The notes: a model not told the origin generated them from the sequence alone. A DNA stretch of 64,000 nt from Oscheius sp. JU75 (GCA_037178855.1 JASJZC010000004.1:310001-374000); one strand, 5' to 3'. Counted from the stretch's first letter, positions 43,028 through 55,550 are shown. A program made the numbers and translations.

Positions 43028-46000
43028 GGCTCAGGATCTCGAGCCTGGCCTATTTGACAACGCGGAAACTTTCTCGTCTATTCCAAAAATTGCCTTTGAC
43101 CTTGAAGACCTGTGTGTAAGTTAACTTGTCTCATTTGATTCCAAATGATAATTTTAGGGAGACACAACAACAACTTTGCCTACCACGACCCCTCCCACTC
43201 TGATCACCACTACAGAAATGCCCTGGACCTTACCCTTGACCAGTACTATCATGACCACCGAAAGTAACTTGACTGGGTCTAGTCTGACTTCGAGTCCGAG
43301 TTCGACTACTACATCTGCTCGGACCTCGACTCTTTTGTCTTCTTCGACAACAAGTGAGCTTATTGTAGTTCTGAATAATTAGTCTATTTAGGTTCATCGA
43401 CCGGCTCGTTTTCTACCATATCGACTTCGATCAGCACCTCTACTACCTTATCGACCCTGAACTCTTCCACCATCTCCACGACCGTGGCTGTAAGTTTTGT
43501 AAGTTCATGTTTCTATCTTTCAGAAAATCATGGCCATTTTTTTGACCATGGATTTCCTTTCCAGAGTACCACTACTAGCTCCTCCTCGGTCAGTACCTTG
43601 TCCCCAAGGGCCTCTTCTTCGACTGCATTCCCGAGCTCTTCTCCGACATCAAGTTCCTCCAGCTCCTCTATCTCTTCGTCGAGTTCGACGTCAACTTCCC
43701 TGATTCCAATCAGCAGCTCTTCCTTGACTAGCCCCTCTCCAACAACGACACCCAGTTCCTCAACGTCTTCCACGACTACCGTTCCATCTTCAAGCTTCTT
43801 TCCAGTCCATGAAACGGATCCGCCAGTTGCTTCGACCTTGGATACTGTCCTGGAAACTGTTCCTGAGACTGCTGGCTGGACCACCTCGACCACGATGCCC
43901 CCTACGACTCGTAGACTGCCGTACATTCTGGAAACGACATTCATCAGCACTGGAACAATCGCCAACACAGTCTCTAGGAGCTACGGCATCAACACCGCGA
44001 CTACCCCTGAAGCGGAACTCCCAGATGAGAATGAGAATGACTCTATTAAAACTGAAGAAGTCCTCGGAATCACTGAAACTACCACCTCTGGAACTTCCCT
44101 CCCAGCAATGCCTGTCTCTCAATGGGAGCTTTCCTCGATTTTCCCCAGGTTATCTCCAACGACTCCGATCGTTGGAACAGAAAACTTTGCTTCTGAAAAA
44201 ATCACCGAAAGAACTACTGTCCTGACCTCACTAGTACCGACTAGCTCTACTGTCAAGGCTACGACTCCCGCTCCGGTCACTGTCTCTTCTCCAATGACTT
44301 CGACTTCTGCCCCTTGGATCTCTTCGAACAAGACTACAAGTTCGACCAGTATCTCTGAGGACAAGACGACTTTGAAGGAAATCGCGACTCGCTCGGATCT
44401 GCTGACGAGCAAGCCTGACTGGACGGAAATTCGTGAACCGACGTCGACTGCTAGACTGCCTGGAACGACGTATGTCCCACCAGTAGGAACTCCGAAAACC
44501 GTGGACTTCTATTTGCCTGCGACCGCTTCCTCGCCTTTGACTTCTGATTCAGACAGAAAGACTGACTCTCCGTCCTCGACGGGATCCTTTTCCTCGACTA
44601 GAACCTCAACTACAACTTCCGCCTCACCGTTCCAAGCCTCTGAGTCTTTGCCTTTTTCTTCCTCGACTGAACAAGACACGACAACTCCGTCCATCGTATT
44701 CTCTCGCTCGGCTCCTTGTAAGTTTCCTCATACCTGCCCTATTTTTCCTGTTTCAGACATGCAAGGCTGTGCCGAACAGTGTCCAGAAGGAGCACTCATT
44801 GGCAGCAACAGCTGCTACACACTTGTTCCGGGTTATTTCAATAACGTACTGTTTCCTATTTTTTTGTCTATCATCACCAAATTCAGAAATATAGCACTGC
44901 CACCTCCGCATGTGCTGATTCCAAAACTGGACACCTCATCACCCGCTCGGAACTGCTTCAGGATCAAGAGATTCTTCGTGAATGGCTGACCGAATACAAC
45001 GTCTCGAGCAAGAACATATTTATTGGGCAGAGACCGTACCTGCTCGTCGATGGGCGACCCACTGGCATCTGGACTTCAATGACCAATGTCAGCTATGAGA
45101 AGATCGTCAGCGAAATCTTCCCGGCACAGAAGACGGTGATCGAAGGCCAAGGCATCTGCTCTTTGCCAAGTAAGCCATAGGGAATTGAGAGACAGCGCGA
45201 CAGATTATAGAGTAACAGTTCATGTTGATAGGAATAGAGAGCCTGCTGTTCCAAACAAACTCACATTTTTAGTGTATTGCGGGAATTTTAACTGTGATTT
45301 CGTCGAACTCTACCAACGACTGAAGGGGCTCCTCACGCTCCCGATGCCCGCTCCCATCAAAGTGAACCAGTCCATCGTCATTCAGTGCGATGTTCCGTCC
45401 AACACCGAGGCCACGTTGAAATGCAGCCCTAGCGGACTCCTCTTGCCCACCATGAAGAGCTGCAACCTTCCCCGTAATATTGGGCACTTAGTCTGTTTAA
45501 CAAGGCAGTTCAGACACTTTCAACAGGGAGGTCAGCACTCCCGGGAACAAGCCCATTAGGTGTGATCAGTGCTTCGTGGATGGCACCGCCTCCTGTTTGG
45601 AGGTCAATGATGGTGTCGAGTGCGTATGTGTTCAGGGCTGGTCCGTGAGTCATACTCTACTTTTTCCCGTATTGTCTTGTTCAGAAAAATAGATGCTGGA
45701 AGGCCCCTCCCGTGTGCTACACGAGGAAGGGTACCTCTCCCGTCTGCCTCAACAACGGACTGTGCGTCCCAGTTGCCGACCTCGTGAGTTTTAAATTGTT
45801 GAAGCCCTTGACTTTGTCCTTTTTGGATGTTACTGTAGGTGAGTACGAGACAAAGTTGACAAGTTAGGTTCTGTCGAGATATTAGGAGCAAACTTAGAAT
45901 CAATTAAGATCCTTATGTTGTAAGTGACAGCATGGTCAGAATAGGATGTGATGCTGACAGGTTGGCATGAATCAATTGAGACATCATCACCGTGACGGTA

Positions 46001-48920
46001 AACACTTTTAGAGAGAAATTGTTGAATTAGGGACTAACTAAAAGGCAGTTTGAAGATCGACTATTGTGTGTCAGGAACAAATGGGCCAGAAGAGAACTGC
46101 AATATGACAGGTGCACATGGATCAGTTGACTTACTCACATCGTCAACCTTAGAGGATAAGGGGCTAACTATGAGTCGGTTTTGAAGCTGGTTTAGTTGGT
46201 GAGAGAGGACTAGTTTGACCAGATTCGGAGAAAAGACTGACAAGTTGACATGGATCATCTGGTACAGTGACTAATGCAAATTTTTCAGCATGTGTGCGTC
46301 TGTCATAAAGATTTTGGACGTGAAGACTGCTCACTCTTCAAGAACAATGTCACCTGGTTCGGAAGCGAGACGACTGTACGTTCAATGACCAGCCTCCAAC
46401 AATCACTTCAGACGGCTTTCATGACCCCAGCAAAAATCATGTCAGCTATGACGACTCTGATCCCCTTCTCTGTCTTTCTCTTCAGGATGGGATGTAAGGC
46501 GGCTCCATTCCTCTACAAGCCTGAGGTAACCCTTAACTCAATCCAAAGCTCAAGTTGTTCAGGATAATGACATTCATTCATCCGTCACCTACGCCCGCCA
46601 GATCCTCCTGAGTTGGTCAGGAACCTACGGCCTCTTCTACTCTCAGCCCGGCTTTTTGGACTTGAACCCAGCAGGATGCCGCTGGGTTTACTTTCTTGTA
46701 AATTGGCTTTTTTCGTGTGGTGAGTCTCATTCTTTTCCCAAGCAACAATCCGTTTTCAGCTATGTGGGAGCTTCTCCTGGAGAGCGCGAACATCTTTATG
46801 GTGTTCGTAGGAAGGTCGAGGAACCGCTATGAGTTCCCGGTAGAACGGAGGAAGAACATCTTCCGGTACCGGGCTCCTCATCGATCCCTCTTCGCCAACC
46901 GCCTGGTAAGTCCCAGTGAATGATGTGACATGACTCTGTCCTGCAGGTCCTGCAACTGTTCGTCCCGATCTTGCTGATGGCATTCTACTATGCCGCGACG
47001 TTCTCTGGATGGGATTCAGTCATCTCCTCCTTCTCCTGTCTTGGGTCGGTGGTGACGTACAACCCAATGGTGATGGCTGGCCTTCATCTGAATGCGATGA
47101 TGGCGCTCGCTGCATCGGTTCTGGGCTTTGGATCCATCCTCGCCCTTTAGTGAGTCTCTCCCGTTTCCCCTTTAAAACAAAGTTCAGCCTTCGGCCTGAC
47201 AGATTCGCGGAGAACTTGAACTACCATGAGTGCTCCCACGGCCCGGTCAAGATGGAGCGAATGAATAAGCTGAGGAGAGTGCTGCTGCCCCAGACAGTCC
47301 AGGCTCCAGTCCGCTTTGCCTGCTTCCTGCTCCAAGTCTACTCTGCCGATCTCATTGGCTACAGTCGTGACCAGTCCTACCTCGACATGTGAGTTTTATA
47401 AGGTTACTGTACTAATCAACGAGTTTAGCTACTGCTACGGGTTCATGACCGCCGATGTGTTGCTGGGAATGTACTCAGCCGTTGCCCTGAAGGCCGAATG
47501 GGTTGACGCCTTGATGAGGAACTTTCTACCGAGAGTCCCTGCCAGCATGAGAAGTTTCTTCCCGACATGGAGCCCCGATAGGTATCTCTCGCACGATGAG
47601 GTAGACTCAACTCATAGCTCATATGCAAAAGAGTCTTCAGATCCTCGCGGCCTACTACAAGGTCCCGATGGTGGAGAATAAAGGCTGGCCCAGCACGCCG
47701 GATGAGGAGTTTTATGTGAGTCTCGAAAGGAGACATCAGTTCGACCGGTTCTTGACCAAAAGCTACCTGGGGCTCCGACTCCGTGCCTACAAGCAGGACT
47801 ATGCCATCGAGGTACTGTACTCTCTCTTGACTCAAAAAGCTCCGTTTTCAGAAAGTGGAACAGGCTGTTAATGACAGCTTCAGAGCGTGGATGGACGACA
47901 CGGAAGTGGAGCAGTTTGAGATCCAACTGGCCGAATGGGAGAGGAAGGTCCTGGAGGCCGACCAGTATCTGATGCGGATCCCCAGAACTCGGGTAGGCAT
48001 CCTCGAGATCCATAGTGCATGACCATTTTTTTGCCCGAGGATAGAACAGTGTACATGGATAGGCTGAAGGCAGCGTGGTGTTTCTCTGCTGGAAACATTG
48101 CAGATGAGAACTGCCACTGGCTACGGATCAGGCTCGTTTTTGAGCTCCTCGGAAATGTTCCTTTGGAACCCATCCACTCGTCCTGGAGCCAGGACTTCTC
48201 AGGCGTGATCAAAAAGCGAAGAATCGGGCAGCCTCAGATCAGACACCATAGCCAATTCAAAGGATTGGAGGGCAAGATGTCGCATCTGGACGAGGCTGTC
48301 GACGAAAACGGAGAAGAAATAGAGAGAGTCTGGTCGGTTCTGGCACCCGAGTGAGTTCTGCCTTCAGCCACCCTGACCAGTTTCAGGCTGATGCCTGAGA
48401 ATGAGGAGGACAAACTGAAGTTAGCCCAGCTCCCCGGGATAGAGCGTTATCTGAAGGTTTTCCTTCTAGATGACCTCGTCTACCAGGCGGAAAAGCTGAG
48501 GATGATGGCTGAGGAAGACGCTCTGATGGAACGTATGAAGATGGAAAAGCCCCATGTCCTGGTCAGGTTGATGAGCTGTATGTGTAATTGGCGCTGGATG
48601 AAGGCAACATACCAACACGGCATTCTAACCCGATTTTTCAGCCGATCAGCTTGAAGAAGCTCCCTCTCCCGACACAGGAACGCCTCCAAGAGCTGGAGAA
48701 GGACCGGAAGCTCTCCATGTGGTTGATAAATGGCTTCAACGAGGCGGAGTGGGAGGACCGGATCTTATTGGAAGAGGAGGATCTCCCTCACAACGGGGTG
48801 ATTTGGAAAAATAAGGAGGAGAAAACCAGGAGGAAGAGGTACCACCCGATACTGGCGGAGCATGATCCTGTGGACTTCCATTTCACTCGTTGGATGGATC
48901 GCTTTGCGGAGATAGACTGA
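42912..48920 (+). CDS. Mucin-lectin-EGF multi-pass membrane protein
   Basis: Large multi-exon gene. N-terminal hydrophobic signal (LFALLWSVLFLSMA, about 42990-43028; true start uncertain, 42912 chosen), then a Ser/Thr-rich mucin-like stalk of over 400 residues (43160-44717), a C-type-lectin-like domain (GCAEQCPEGALIG, NSCYTLVPGYF, HLITRSELLQDQ, KNIFIGQR; 44758-45170), and EGF-like modules (VCLNNGLCVPVADL, HVCVCHKDFGREDC; 45560-46330). From 46500 several membrane segments follow (WVYFLVNWLFSC, LFVPILLMAFYYAATF, AMMALAASVLGFGSILALY). The tail (47190-48920) is long, charged and mostly helical, ending DPVDFHFTRWMDRFAEID. Introns of about 40 bases keep phase from the membrane part into the tail, supporting one gene, although two adjacent genes remain possible. 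A surface receptor or adhesion role is inferred. Confidence 0.6.
45838..46285. repeat. Intron with degenerate tandem repeat
   Basis: Unusually long intron of the membrane-protein gene. Two or three imperfect units share GACAAGTT, CATGGATCA/CATGAATCA, GACATCATCAC/CACATCGTCA, TTAGAG and GGGACTAACTA/GGGGCTAACTA at spacing of about 130-150 bases. Confidence 0.5.
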
Positions 48921-49335
48921 GGAGAGAGTAGATGCGGAATAAAGGGTGATGAACTACTATTTGTTCTGTTAGAGACAGTGGGCAGGGGCTGGGGAAGCGG
49001 GGGAGACACTCTTGTTGATCAATCCGAAGCTTTAACTTTTGAAATCGACAACATCTTGGAAGGTGTCCTTTTTGAAAGATTCTGAAGTCTGTCTTGCCTT
49101 AAATCTCATGGCTGTCAAACTCTGAACCCGGCAAACATCAGTCTACGCTTGCTTCCTGCATCCCGAACTCTTGACGCTCAGCTGAAGCTACATTCTCTGC
49201 CACATTACGTTAAAATTATTAGCCTTATCAGTCTCTTCATTTCTGACACAAACTAAAAAAACGCTCGGTACTGTACTATGTGCTTTTTATGCCGAATCTT
49301 TTTGTGCATAGATACAGAGAGACAGAAAGACATGA
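48921..49335. other. 3' flank and spacer
   Basis: AATAAA at 48940 is the likely polyadenylation signal of the membrane-protein gene. The rest is spacer with an AGAGACAGAAAGACATG-type low-complexity tract at 49315. Confidence 0.5.
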
Positions 49336-49339
49336 AGAC

Positions 49340-49548
49340 AGATGGACAGAGAGACGAAATTTACAACAACTGATGGTACTCTTTCAATATATCAAGAATC
49401 AAACGGTACAACGTGTATTTTCAAAGTTTTCGGAAGCTACCGATATTCTGTTAAATATATCTCTCCTCCTGTCTGCTGTAAGGCTGCTCTTTTTGCCGAT
49501 GTTCCTTGTGCGAATGGGGTTTATGTCCGGTTTCACGATAGACGCTGA
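49340..49548 (+). pseudogene. C6-like domain fragment
   Basis: Reads TTDGTLSIYQESNGTTCIFK, then YSVKYI and ALFADVPCANGVY before a TGA, aligning with GTLSMTQEADGAVCYLK, STTYI and IPNLPCQNDGY in the C6-like gene at 39539. There is no signal-peptide exon or Thr linker upstream, and the N-terminal Cys pair is missing. An isolated exon remnant. Confidence 0.6.
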
Positions 49549-50640
49549 TGTGGATGAGGTTGTGAAAGTGTTAAATTACTATCTAATAAATATCTTATCG
49601 TACAAGCCGAATGAATACTATTGACCAAAGAAATGCTTATAGGCACCCTCAACTCTTCGAATCTTCTTTGCGAAATCTCTACTCTCCTCCTGAAAATCAA
49701 AGAAATCCATTTTCTCTTCCGGATCAGACAGCTCATGCACCCTTTCACAATTAACTCACAGCTGCCCCCACTTTTCTGAACAGATGACCACTTTTCGAAG
49801 AGTCATCGGCGCCATCATTGTCCCCGAAATGTCTAGCAACCGTCTATCATGGCCTTGCTGACCAAATGGATCTCATCGACGGTTTGGCTTTTCGAGAAGC
49901 GGGGGATCTTCGAGAAAAAGGGGAAAGAAGTCCTTATTAATTCAAGATTTCCCACAATTTCATTGTGTCACTTAAAAAAGGATATGAGAACTGCACATAA
50001 CAGTGAATTGGATCATGTAACATCTTTTGATAGTACTGCCCCTGTCTTCAGGTTGGCCCTGCGCCTCTCAGTTTTTGTGTCCATTGTCGGATAACTCTCC
50101 AGCAAAAACAGTCGTACTCCCGCTCTAGGTTCACTTCAGAATCGTGTTGTAATCTCCCTCCAATTATTGCACTAGACAATGGAACCACACTTTGTCCACA
50201 ACCTCGGGTCGATGCTCGCCGAGTAACAATATCAAGAGAAAATATTGGAGACATGTGTGTACTGCAAGTTCGGGATGCGTGTTATATCAAAGTCCCATTC
50301 TACCAGCCGGAAATTTATATAAATGGTGTCTGGTAGCTACCCAGAGCTTGGTATAAAATAACAATCGTGAATATAAATCACTTTTTTTATTCATTGTTCA
50401 AATGTCTAGTGAAGGTTTTAATCGCTTTATATGGATAGAAAGTTTCCCGGGCCTGGTGATCACGGTATAGACAAACATCGTAATCAGTAACATCGTAACC
50501 AAAGTTTTCCAGTGACGGTCCCGAGTCGTAACTTTCCTCTCATTTCCATCCTACAGGAGTATTTGAAGCAGCCTCGCCATCAATAAAGTTACAAAACATG
50601 TTCTCCTTTCTCCATACGTTTACCTACGAAGCTAGATTTG
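49549..50640. other. No gene recognised
   Basis: Spacer with short open frames but no recognisable exon or RNA gene. Confidence 0.4.
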
Positions 50641-50644
50641 GTTG

Positions 50645-51160
50645 GGCCCAGCTCGAGCACTCCCCATTAGGTGGGAATTGTTCTCTAGAAGCCGACCAGA
50701 AATGGAAAGAATGCTACATAACTTGACTGGAGCTCTGGGCTCAGTAGGTCTTGGAATCAATACCAAAAAGACCATACTCCTTTCCAAAATCGTGGATAGG
50801 ACCTCAATTGTCATCAACGGATCCAATAATAACTTTGACTTCATTTTCCTTGTTTGTTTTCATTTCCCTGATGATTTCGTTTTCCTTGGGTCAAAGATAT
50901 CCATTCCACTGGACGTTTTTAAAGAGTAAAATGGAACAGGCGTTTGGAGCTTTCAATAAGATCTCCAACCTTCTGACATGGACGAAGATCATTACCGAAC
51001 GGACTCCACTTGAAGGCAATAGATCTAGAGGTGGGAGACGTCAAAAATGGGAAAACGATACTCGAGAGTTAGCGTCTCCCAGACTGGAGGCACCGAAATG
51101 CCGAAGAGTGAAGAGCCTTAAGGCCTACGCTAATCGTATAGACTTGAATAAATAGTATTA
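50645..51160 (+). mobile_element. RTE-type LINE 3' fragment
   Basis: Plus-strand relic of the reverse transcriptase C-terminus: SRPEMERMLHNLTGALGSVG parallels SRPELERMLVKLTDSLGKVG in the element at 21331. Then DDFVFLGSKISIP and, after a frameshift, MEQAFGAFNKISNLLTWTKI. The tail ends LKAYANRIDLNK, stop, then AATAAATAG, like the 3' end of the other copy. 5'-truncated and dead. Confidence 0.8.
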
Positions 51161-51421
51161 GGTGGGAAACAATAAAAGGTTTTCTGCTCATAGCACTTAG
51201 ATGCAGTACAAGACATACGGGACATTGGATGTATTTTGGCAGTTTGTTGCCTTTAACTTTTAATGTAGTGACAGTACATAAAGTCAAGCTCAAAATCCTA
51301 GTCACTTTAAGACTTTATTCAGATCAAGTCTAGTGGATAGTTAACAAAAATCCTGTTACCTTGACGGCATAGACTACAGAAGTACAGTAGGTTTGAAATC
51401 ATCCACAAAGTTGACACGTGA
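51161..51421. other. 3' flank of membrane protein gene
   Basis: Non-coding spacer between the LINE fragment and the minus-strand gene; it should include that gene's 3' UTR. Confidence 0.4.
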
Positions 51422-52965
51422 TCAGTCGCTCGTCTCACATGGGGCCGTCATGTAGGTCGTCTCGTCGTTGATCGCCTCGATCTTGCGATTGAGGGCGCTT
51501 TGGTCGGGAATGTACTGACGCACGTCGAGAATATCCGAGTATTCGGATAAATCCAAGTCCTCTCGAGCTTCCATGGGCTGGACGGGCGGATAGACGCTAC
51601 GACGTAGTGGCGTGAAGATGGATTCTGTGATGGGAGTACTGCAGCGGGGCTGACTGGAGGCGTAGATGGACGAGATCTGGCTGATACCGGCACCAGCACG
51701 GACACTGAAAGAGTTTTGGTTAGGATTAGAGGGAGATACTGAGACACACAGAGACAGAGACTGTGAAGAAAACTAACCGAGGGGAAGAAATAGTAATGGC
51801 CTTGACAGAGAGCTGGTCAGTATTGGTCGTGATCTCTTCCGACGGGGGCGGGCTCAGTCCCTCCATCGCGTTCTTCCTGATCCTCCCATATCTGCCCAGG
51901 GCGATGGTAGCAGCCACGACGGCCAGCTGATCAGGTGGGAGGGAAATGAACGACGGCATTCCGAACTCTTTTGACTCGACTTTCACAGCGCGAGAGGAGG
52001 AGGACCTTTGCGTCTCGATGTTGCCTGCAGCTGCATGTTCCATGTGCACCGGCTTGGTTTTCTTTTGTCGGTAGCGCTTCCAAAGCCACCAAACAGCTAC
52101 TCCGATAGCGACGAGAAAAAGCAGGATACAGAGCACAGCGATTATGATCACTGCCACATTGCTGTCTCCCTTCTCGCCTGCTGCCGAAGAAATCAGCATG
52201 GCGGTGGTGGTAGTCACAGTCGTCAGAGCGGTCGTCGCCTCCACAACGGCTCGTTTCAGGACGCCGGTCTTCTGGTCGCTCCAGTCGAAATCTTCCTGGA
52301 CAAAGGCCTTCAGAATGGGCAGACTGTTGTGGCTGTTCCGGTCGAATACGGTCAGCTCCGAGCCGCAAATTGCTCCCTCGGCGCCCAGGTCCTTGAGCTT
52401 TACGGCCACCTTGGCTCCTTTCAGCTTCTGCAGCTCTTCAGCAGATGCCTCCGGAGCACCCGCGTCCATGATGATCGGGATGGCGAGAGCTGAAAATGTG
52501 GGTTTATTGATTACGAGAGACTTACGAGGAGTATTCCTTAGTTTGCTGGGCAGCTCGTAGAGATTGCTGATGTCGACATCCTGCTCGAGTCCCGTATCCA
52601 CAAAGTAGACGGCAACTTTGGACACTGTCAGCCGCTTGACGATCTGTACACGAGCCCGCGAGTTCATCAGCTGCAGCGCACCGAGAGTTCCCGTCCTGTA
52701 CTGACTGAGCGGTCTCGTCTTCTCGTAGTCGAGACCCATCGATATCTGCTTCACGTCCTCGTAGCTCTTCGTCAGGTAGACCTTGCGTAGACTCTTCGCG
52801 TAGACGATGAAGCCATCTAGGTAGCCGTCTCGGCCCACGGGAATTTTCAGCGCCGGCAGACCCTTGATCGAGATGCGACTCTCCGCCTCCGTCGAATTTC
52901 CTAGAAAGCTGGATTCTACTTTTGGAAAGGTGGACGAGAGACATACCCAGAACCGTAGCTATCAT
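51422..52965 (-). CDS. Single-pass membrane protein with Tudor-like ectodomain
   Basis: The minus-strand frame from 52838 is open for over 300 codons, broken only by a 36-base in-frame intron (GTAAGTCTC...TTTCAG near 52520). The N-terminal part reads DGYLDGFIVYAKSLRKVYL, then ARVQIVKR, VAVYFVDTGLEQDVDISNLY and ELPSKLRNTP, the beta-strand and hydrophobic pattern of a Tudor domain (compare V.F.DYG..E.V....L..LP). A Thr/Ala-rich segment, one membrane helix (VAVIIIAVLCILLFLVAIGV) and a basic stop-transfer WKRYRQKK follow. The cytoplasmic tail includes EGLSPPPSEE and ends TAPCETSD. The start (52965, via a 19-base exon) lacks a signal peptide, so upstream exons may be missing. The Tudor call is by eye. 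Confidence 0.55.
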
Positions 52966-53530
52966 GTTATCTGTAGTGCTGGAACTGAATCCACTAATTG
53001 CCTGTTTTCAGTTTCGTAAAAAGTTTTTCTTTTGTTGTGAGTAATCAAGAGCAACCAAGTTTTGGAAATTGCCTTGGAAAGTAAGTAAGGCAATTTAGTG
53101 TGGTAGAAAGAAACTGCACTTTTTCTTTGGCTTTTAGGTCTTCCTGCTAATGAACAGCGGGTAGTTCATACAACACGACCGTTTCTACTGTTACCACATC
53201 CGACAGCTACATAGCAATACCTATCAGTGGAAATCTCTATTTCCATGCCTCTCTATCAGCCTTGTTCCGACAACGTTACATGTTCAATCCTGTTTACTGC
53301 TAGTTTTTACTGTTTCGATGTTTCAATGTGTACTCGGGTCCCTGGTGATCTCTGGCTAGTTCGTATCAAGCAATTTTTTTTATCTTCTCCCACTTTGCAG
53401 AGGAGCGGGTTTGCGCTGCTGCTGTTGACAGCAGTGATCGGTTTGATAGAGAGAACACGACGCTATTAGTCAAAACCCTGTGCTTTGTCTTAATCTGGCG
53501 ATCTCCTTTAGTCTCGTCGCTTTGCTATCA
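52966..53530. other. No gene recognised
   Basis: Upstream region of the minus-strand membrane protein gene, possibly with its missing first exon. No RNA gene or repeat seen. Confidence 0.4.
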
Positions 53531-53532
53531 CA

Positions 53533-53604
53533 GCGTCCGTGGTGTAATGGTCAGCATGGATGCCTTCCAAGCATTCGACGGGGGTTCGATTCCCCCCGGA
53601 CGCA
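53533..53604 (+). tRNA. tRNA-Gly (UCC)
   Basis: 72-base cloverleaf: acceptor stem GCGTCCG paired with CGGACGC plus discriminator A, D-arm TGGTGTAATGGTCA, anticodon stem-loop GATGCCTTCCAAGCATT with anticodon TCC, and GGTTCGATTCC T-arm. No intron. It is nearly identical to the copy at 59800 on the other strand. Confidence 0.95.
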
Positions 53605-54440
53605 AATCTTTTTTGGTTTTTTAATACATTTTACAGTTTCCAATGAATCCTCTATTCTTCTTTTTATCACAATCACGTGTTTGACTTTTTCTGCCTTTTG
53701 CGAGGATCTTTTTCTTTGCCGTTATCCTAAGAGTCGCCGCAGGATGACCAATGCAACGAACATATTTGAACAGCTTTCATCGACAGCATACAAAGATCCT
53801 GAAGCTTTTAGTAATTATTCAGTCCTGTGGCGCCGCCATAAACCACAAGAGATTCGATAGACATTTCCATGGAAGTTGACGATTTTGTACTTGTGATTTT
53901 GCCTGTTGTGCACTTCTTATAGTGTGTTTGGCAATGCTCCAGACGTTCCGGAGACGAGGTATAACATAACCACTGTATGGGCTACCTCTGAACAGCCAGA
54001 GCCCGATAGCTGTTTCACCACGGAACTGTCCTGCAGAGAATCTCTGGATGATGCTTGTTTGTTACTTGAGTAGCTGCTTGACCACCGGACCGCCTATTAT
54101 GGGACTTTTGGACAAACCAATAACAATCCGAACCTAGCTCTATTTAAGAACTAGGAATGGAGCTCCCAGACCACTAAACGCAGCTCCGCTCCTCGGAAAC
54201 AGTCCTTCCAGAGATCAGAGATCGTCAATAAGAAGCTTCCTCGTTCCCCTCGACATCAGTGATCAGTTTTTTGACAAAACTGTAGGTAACAAGGTCACAC
54301 GCCGCAGCGTGGCTATCATCAAAACTGGTTTCGAACCGGCTCCGATCACGCCTCCTTACGTCATCAACGTAGAGTGCGAAAAAATGTACAGATTTTTATT
54401 ATTACACCCGAGGAGAGAAATGTGTTTACAAGAGAAATGA
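53605..54440. other. No gene recognised
   Basis: Spacer between the tRNA and the next gene. The plus-strand frame across the tRNA (53480-53860) is a chance translation of tRNA sequence. Confidence 0.45.
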
Positions 54441-54446
54441 GAAGTG

Positions 54447-55550
54447 TCAGACGGCGAGCCATAACAACCAGCTGCAGATGCCGACCGTTTGAAAGACAGT
54501 AGCTCCGAGGACTTTGAAGCTGGCGAAAGTTAACACATTCGTGGAGATAGACGGATTGGCGTAGTAGTTGAAAATTGTCACGAGGAAGAGCAGGCAGTGG
54601 AACTAAAAATGCGAAGATTATAGCCACGTCAAAAAAAAATGCTTAGGTGTTGGCTCAATTAGAATTCGTGATCGTTTCAGAAGAACAGCGTTTTTGATCC
54701 GAAAAGAGTGCGCGAAATGGCGCGTATTAATCTATAGTCAAATACTACCCTCGTTCACTTTTTTAGTCAGACTGATTTCCTACGAGATCAGACTGATCTT
54801 AGTATTACACAGTTGTGCTCACTAAGTGGGACTATTCCTGTACCGTTAATCTTTCCAGAACTTTGTAGATTCAGTCAACCCTGATAAACTGGTCCTTTTG
54901 AAAAACAGGCTGGGTCATGAGGTGGCTTGATTTGGGTCAGTCAGATCAATCGGAAATTAACCGGTCCCAATAACCTGTGCGTCACTTCGAAATCTTGACA
55001 GGAATAAAAGAAAGTTTCCAACCTGCGCACCAACTCTAACTTTTGAAGAGTTGTTGCACTTCAAGATTACGTCTTCTACCAGGAGCTGTTAACAGTTGTA
55101 CCTTGCGCACTAACTCTAAACCATAGACTATGCGCAGCTACTTTTTGAAACTTGCTGCAAGTCGACACCAGTATAGGGTTAGTGCGCTTCGAGATTATGG
55201 TATCCTGGTTTCTGACGCAAATCCTGCGCACCAACCCTAGACTGTAGGCTTTGATACGCAGCTTCTTTCGAACTTCGTTGCGTATCTATAGTTTAGAGTT
55301 GGGGCGCTACCGAACTACATACTTTTCTACATCTCTGGACACGGATCAAAACACGACAATAGTCAAGGTTTAGATCAAAAGATATACTCACCAGTCCTAA
55401 GGAGACCTGTGACCTGACAGTGGACTCGTTTTCCTGAAGCATATCCATAGCTGACTCCTGATTGGGAACTGGTTGACCGGAAACAATCGTGTAAACGAAG
55501 ACACTGGAAAATGTTACAGTTGTTCTTTGATCTATCTGGGAGATCACGTG

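Noticed and set aside
43528-44694. Minus-strand Val/Glu-rich open frames
   Set aside because: They are antisense shadows of the Ser/Thr-rich mucin exon; TCC/TCG/ACT codons read backwards give Glu, Val and Arg without stops.
43484-44989. A single 501-codon frame as a complete gene
   Set aside because: Its beginning and end translate intron sequence (GTAAGTTTT at 43491 and GTAAGTTTCC at 44718); it is one large exon of the longer gene.
47443-48212. Overlapping minus-strand frames of 70-130 codons
   Set aside because: Antisense to phase-consistent exons of the plus-strand membrane protein gene; no start context or family features.
52008-52560. Two long plus-strand frames
   Set aside because: They lie opposite the continuous minus-strand exon that encodes the membrane helix and Tudor-like segment, have no splice logic and no motif.
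53480-53860. Open frame over the tRNA-Gly at 53533, and the same at 59625-59900
   Set aside because: The encoded peptide (RPWCNGQHGCLPSIRRGFDS) is a translation of the tRNA sequence itself; identical peptides arise at both tRNA-Gly loci.
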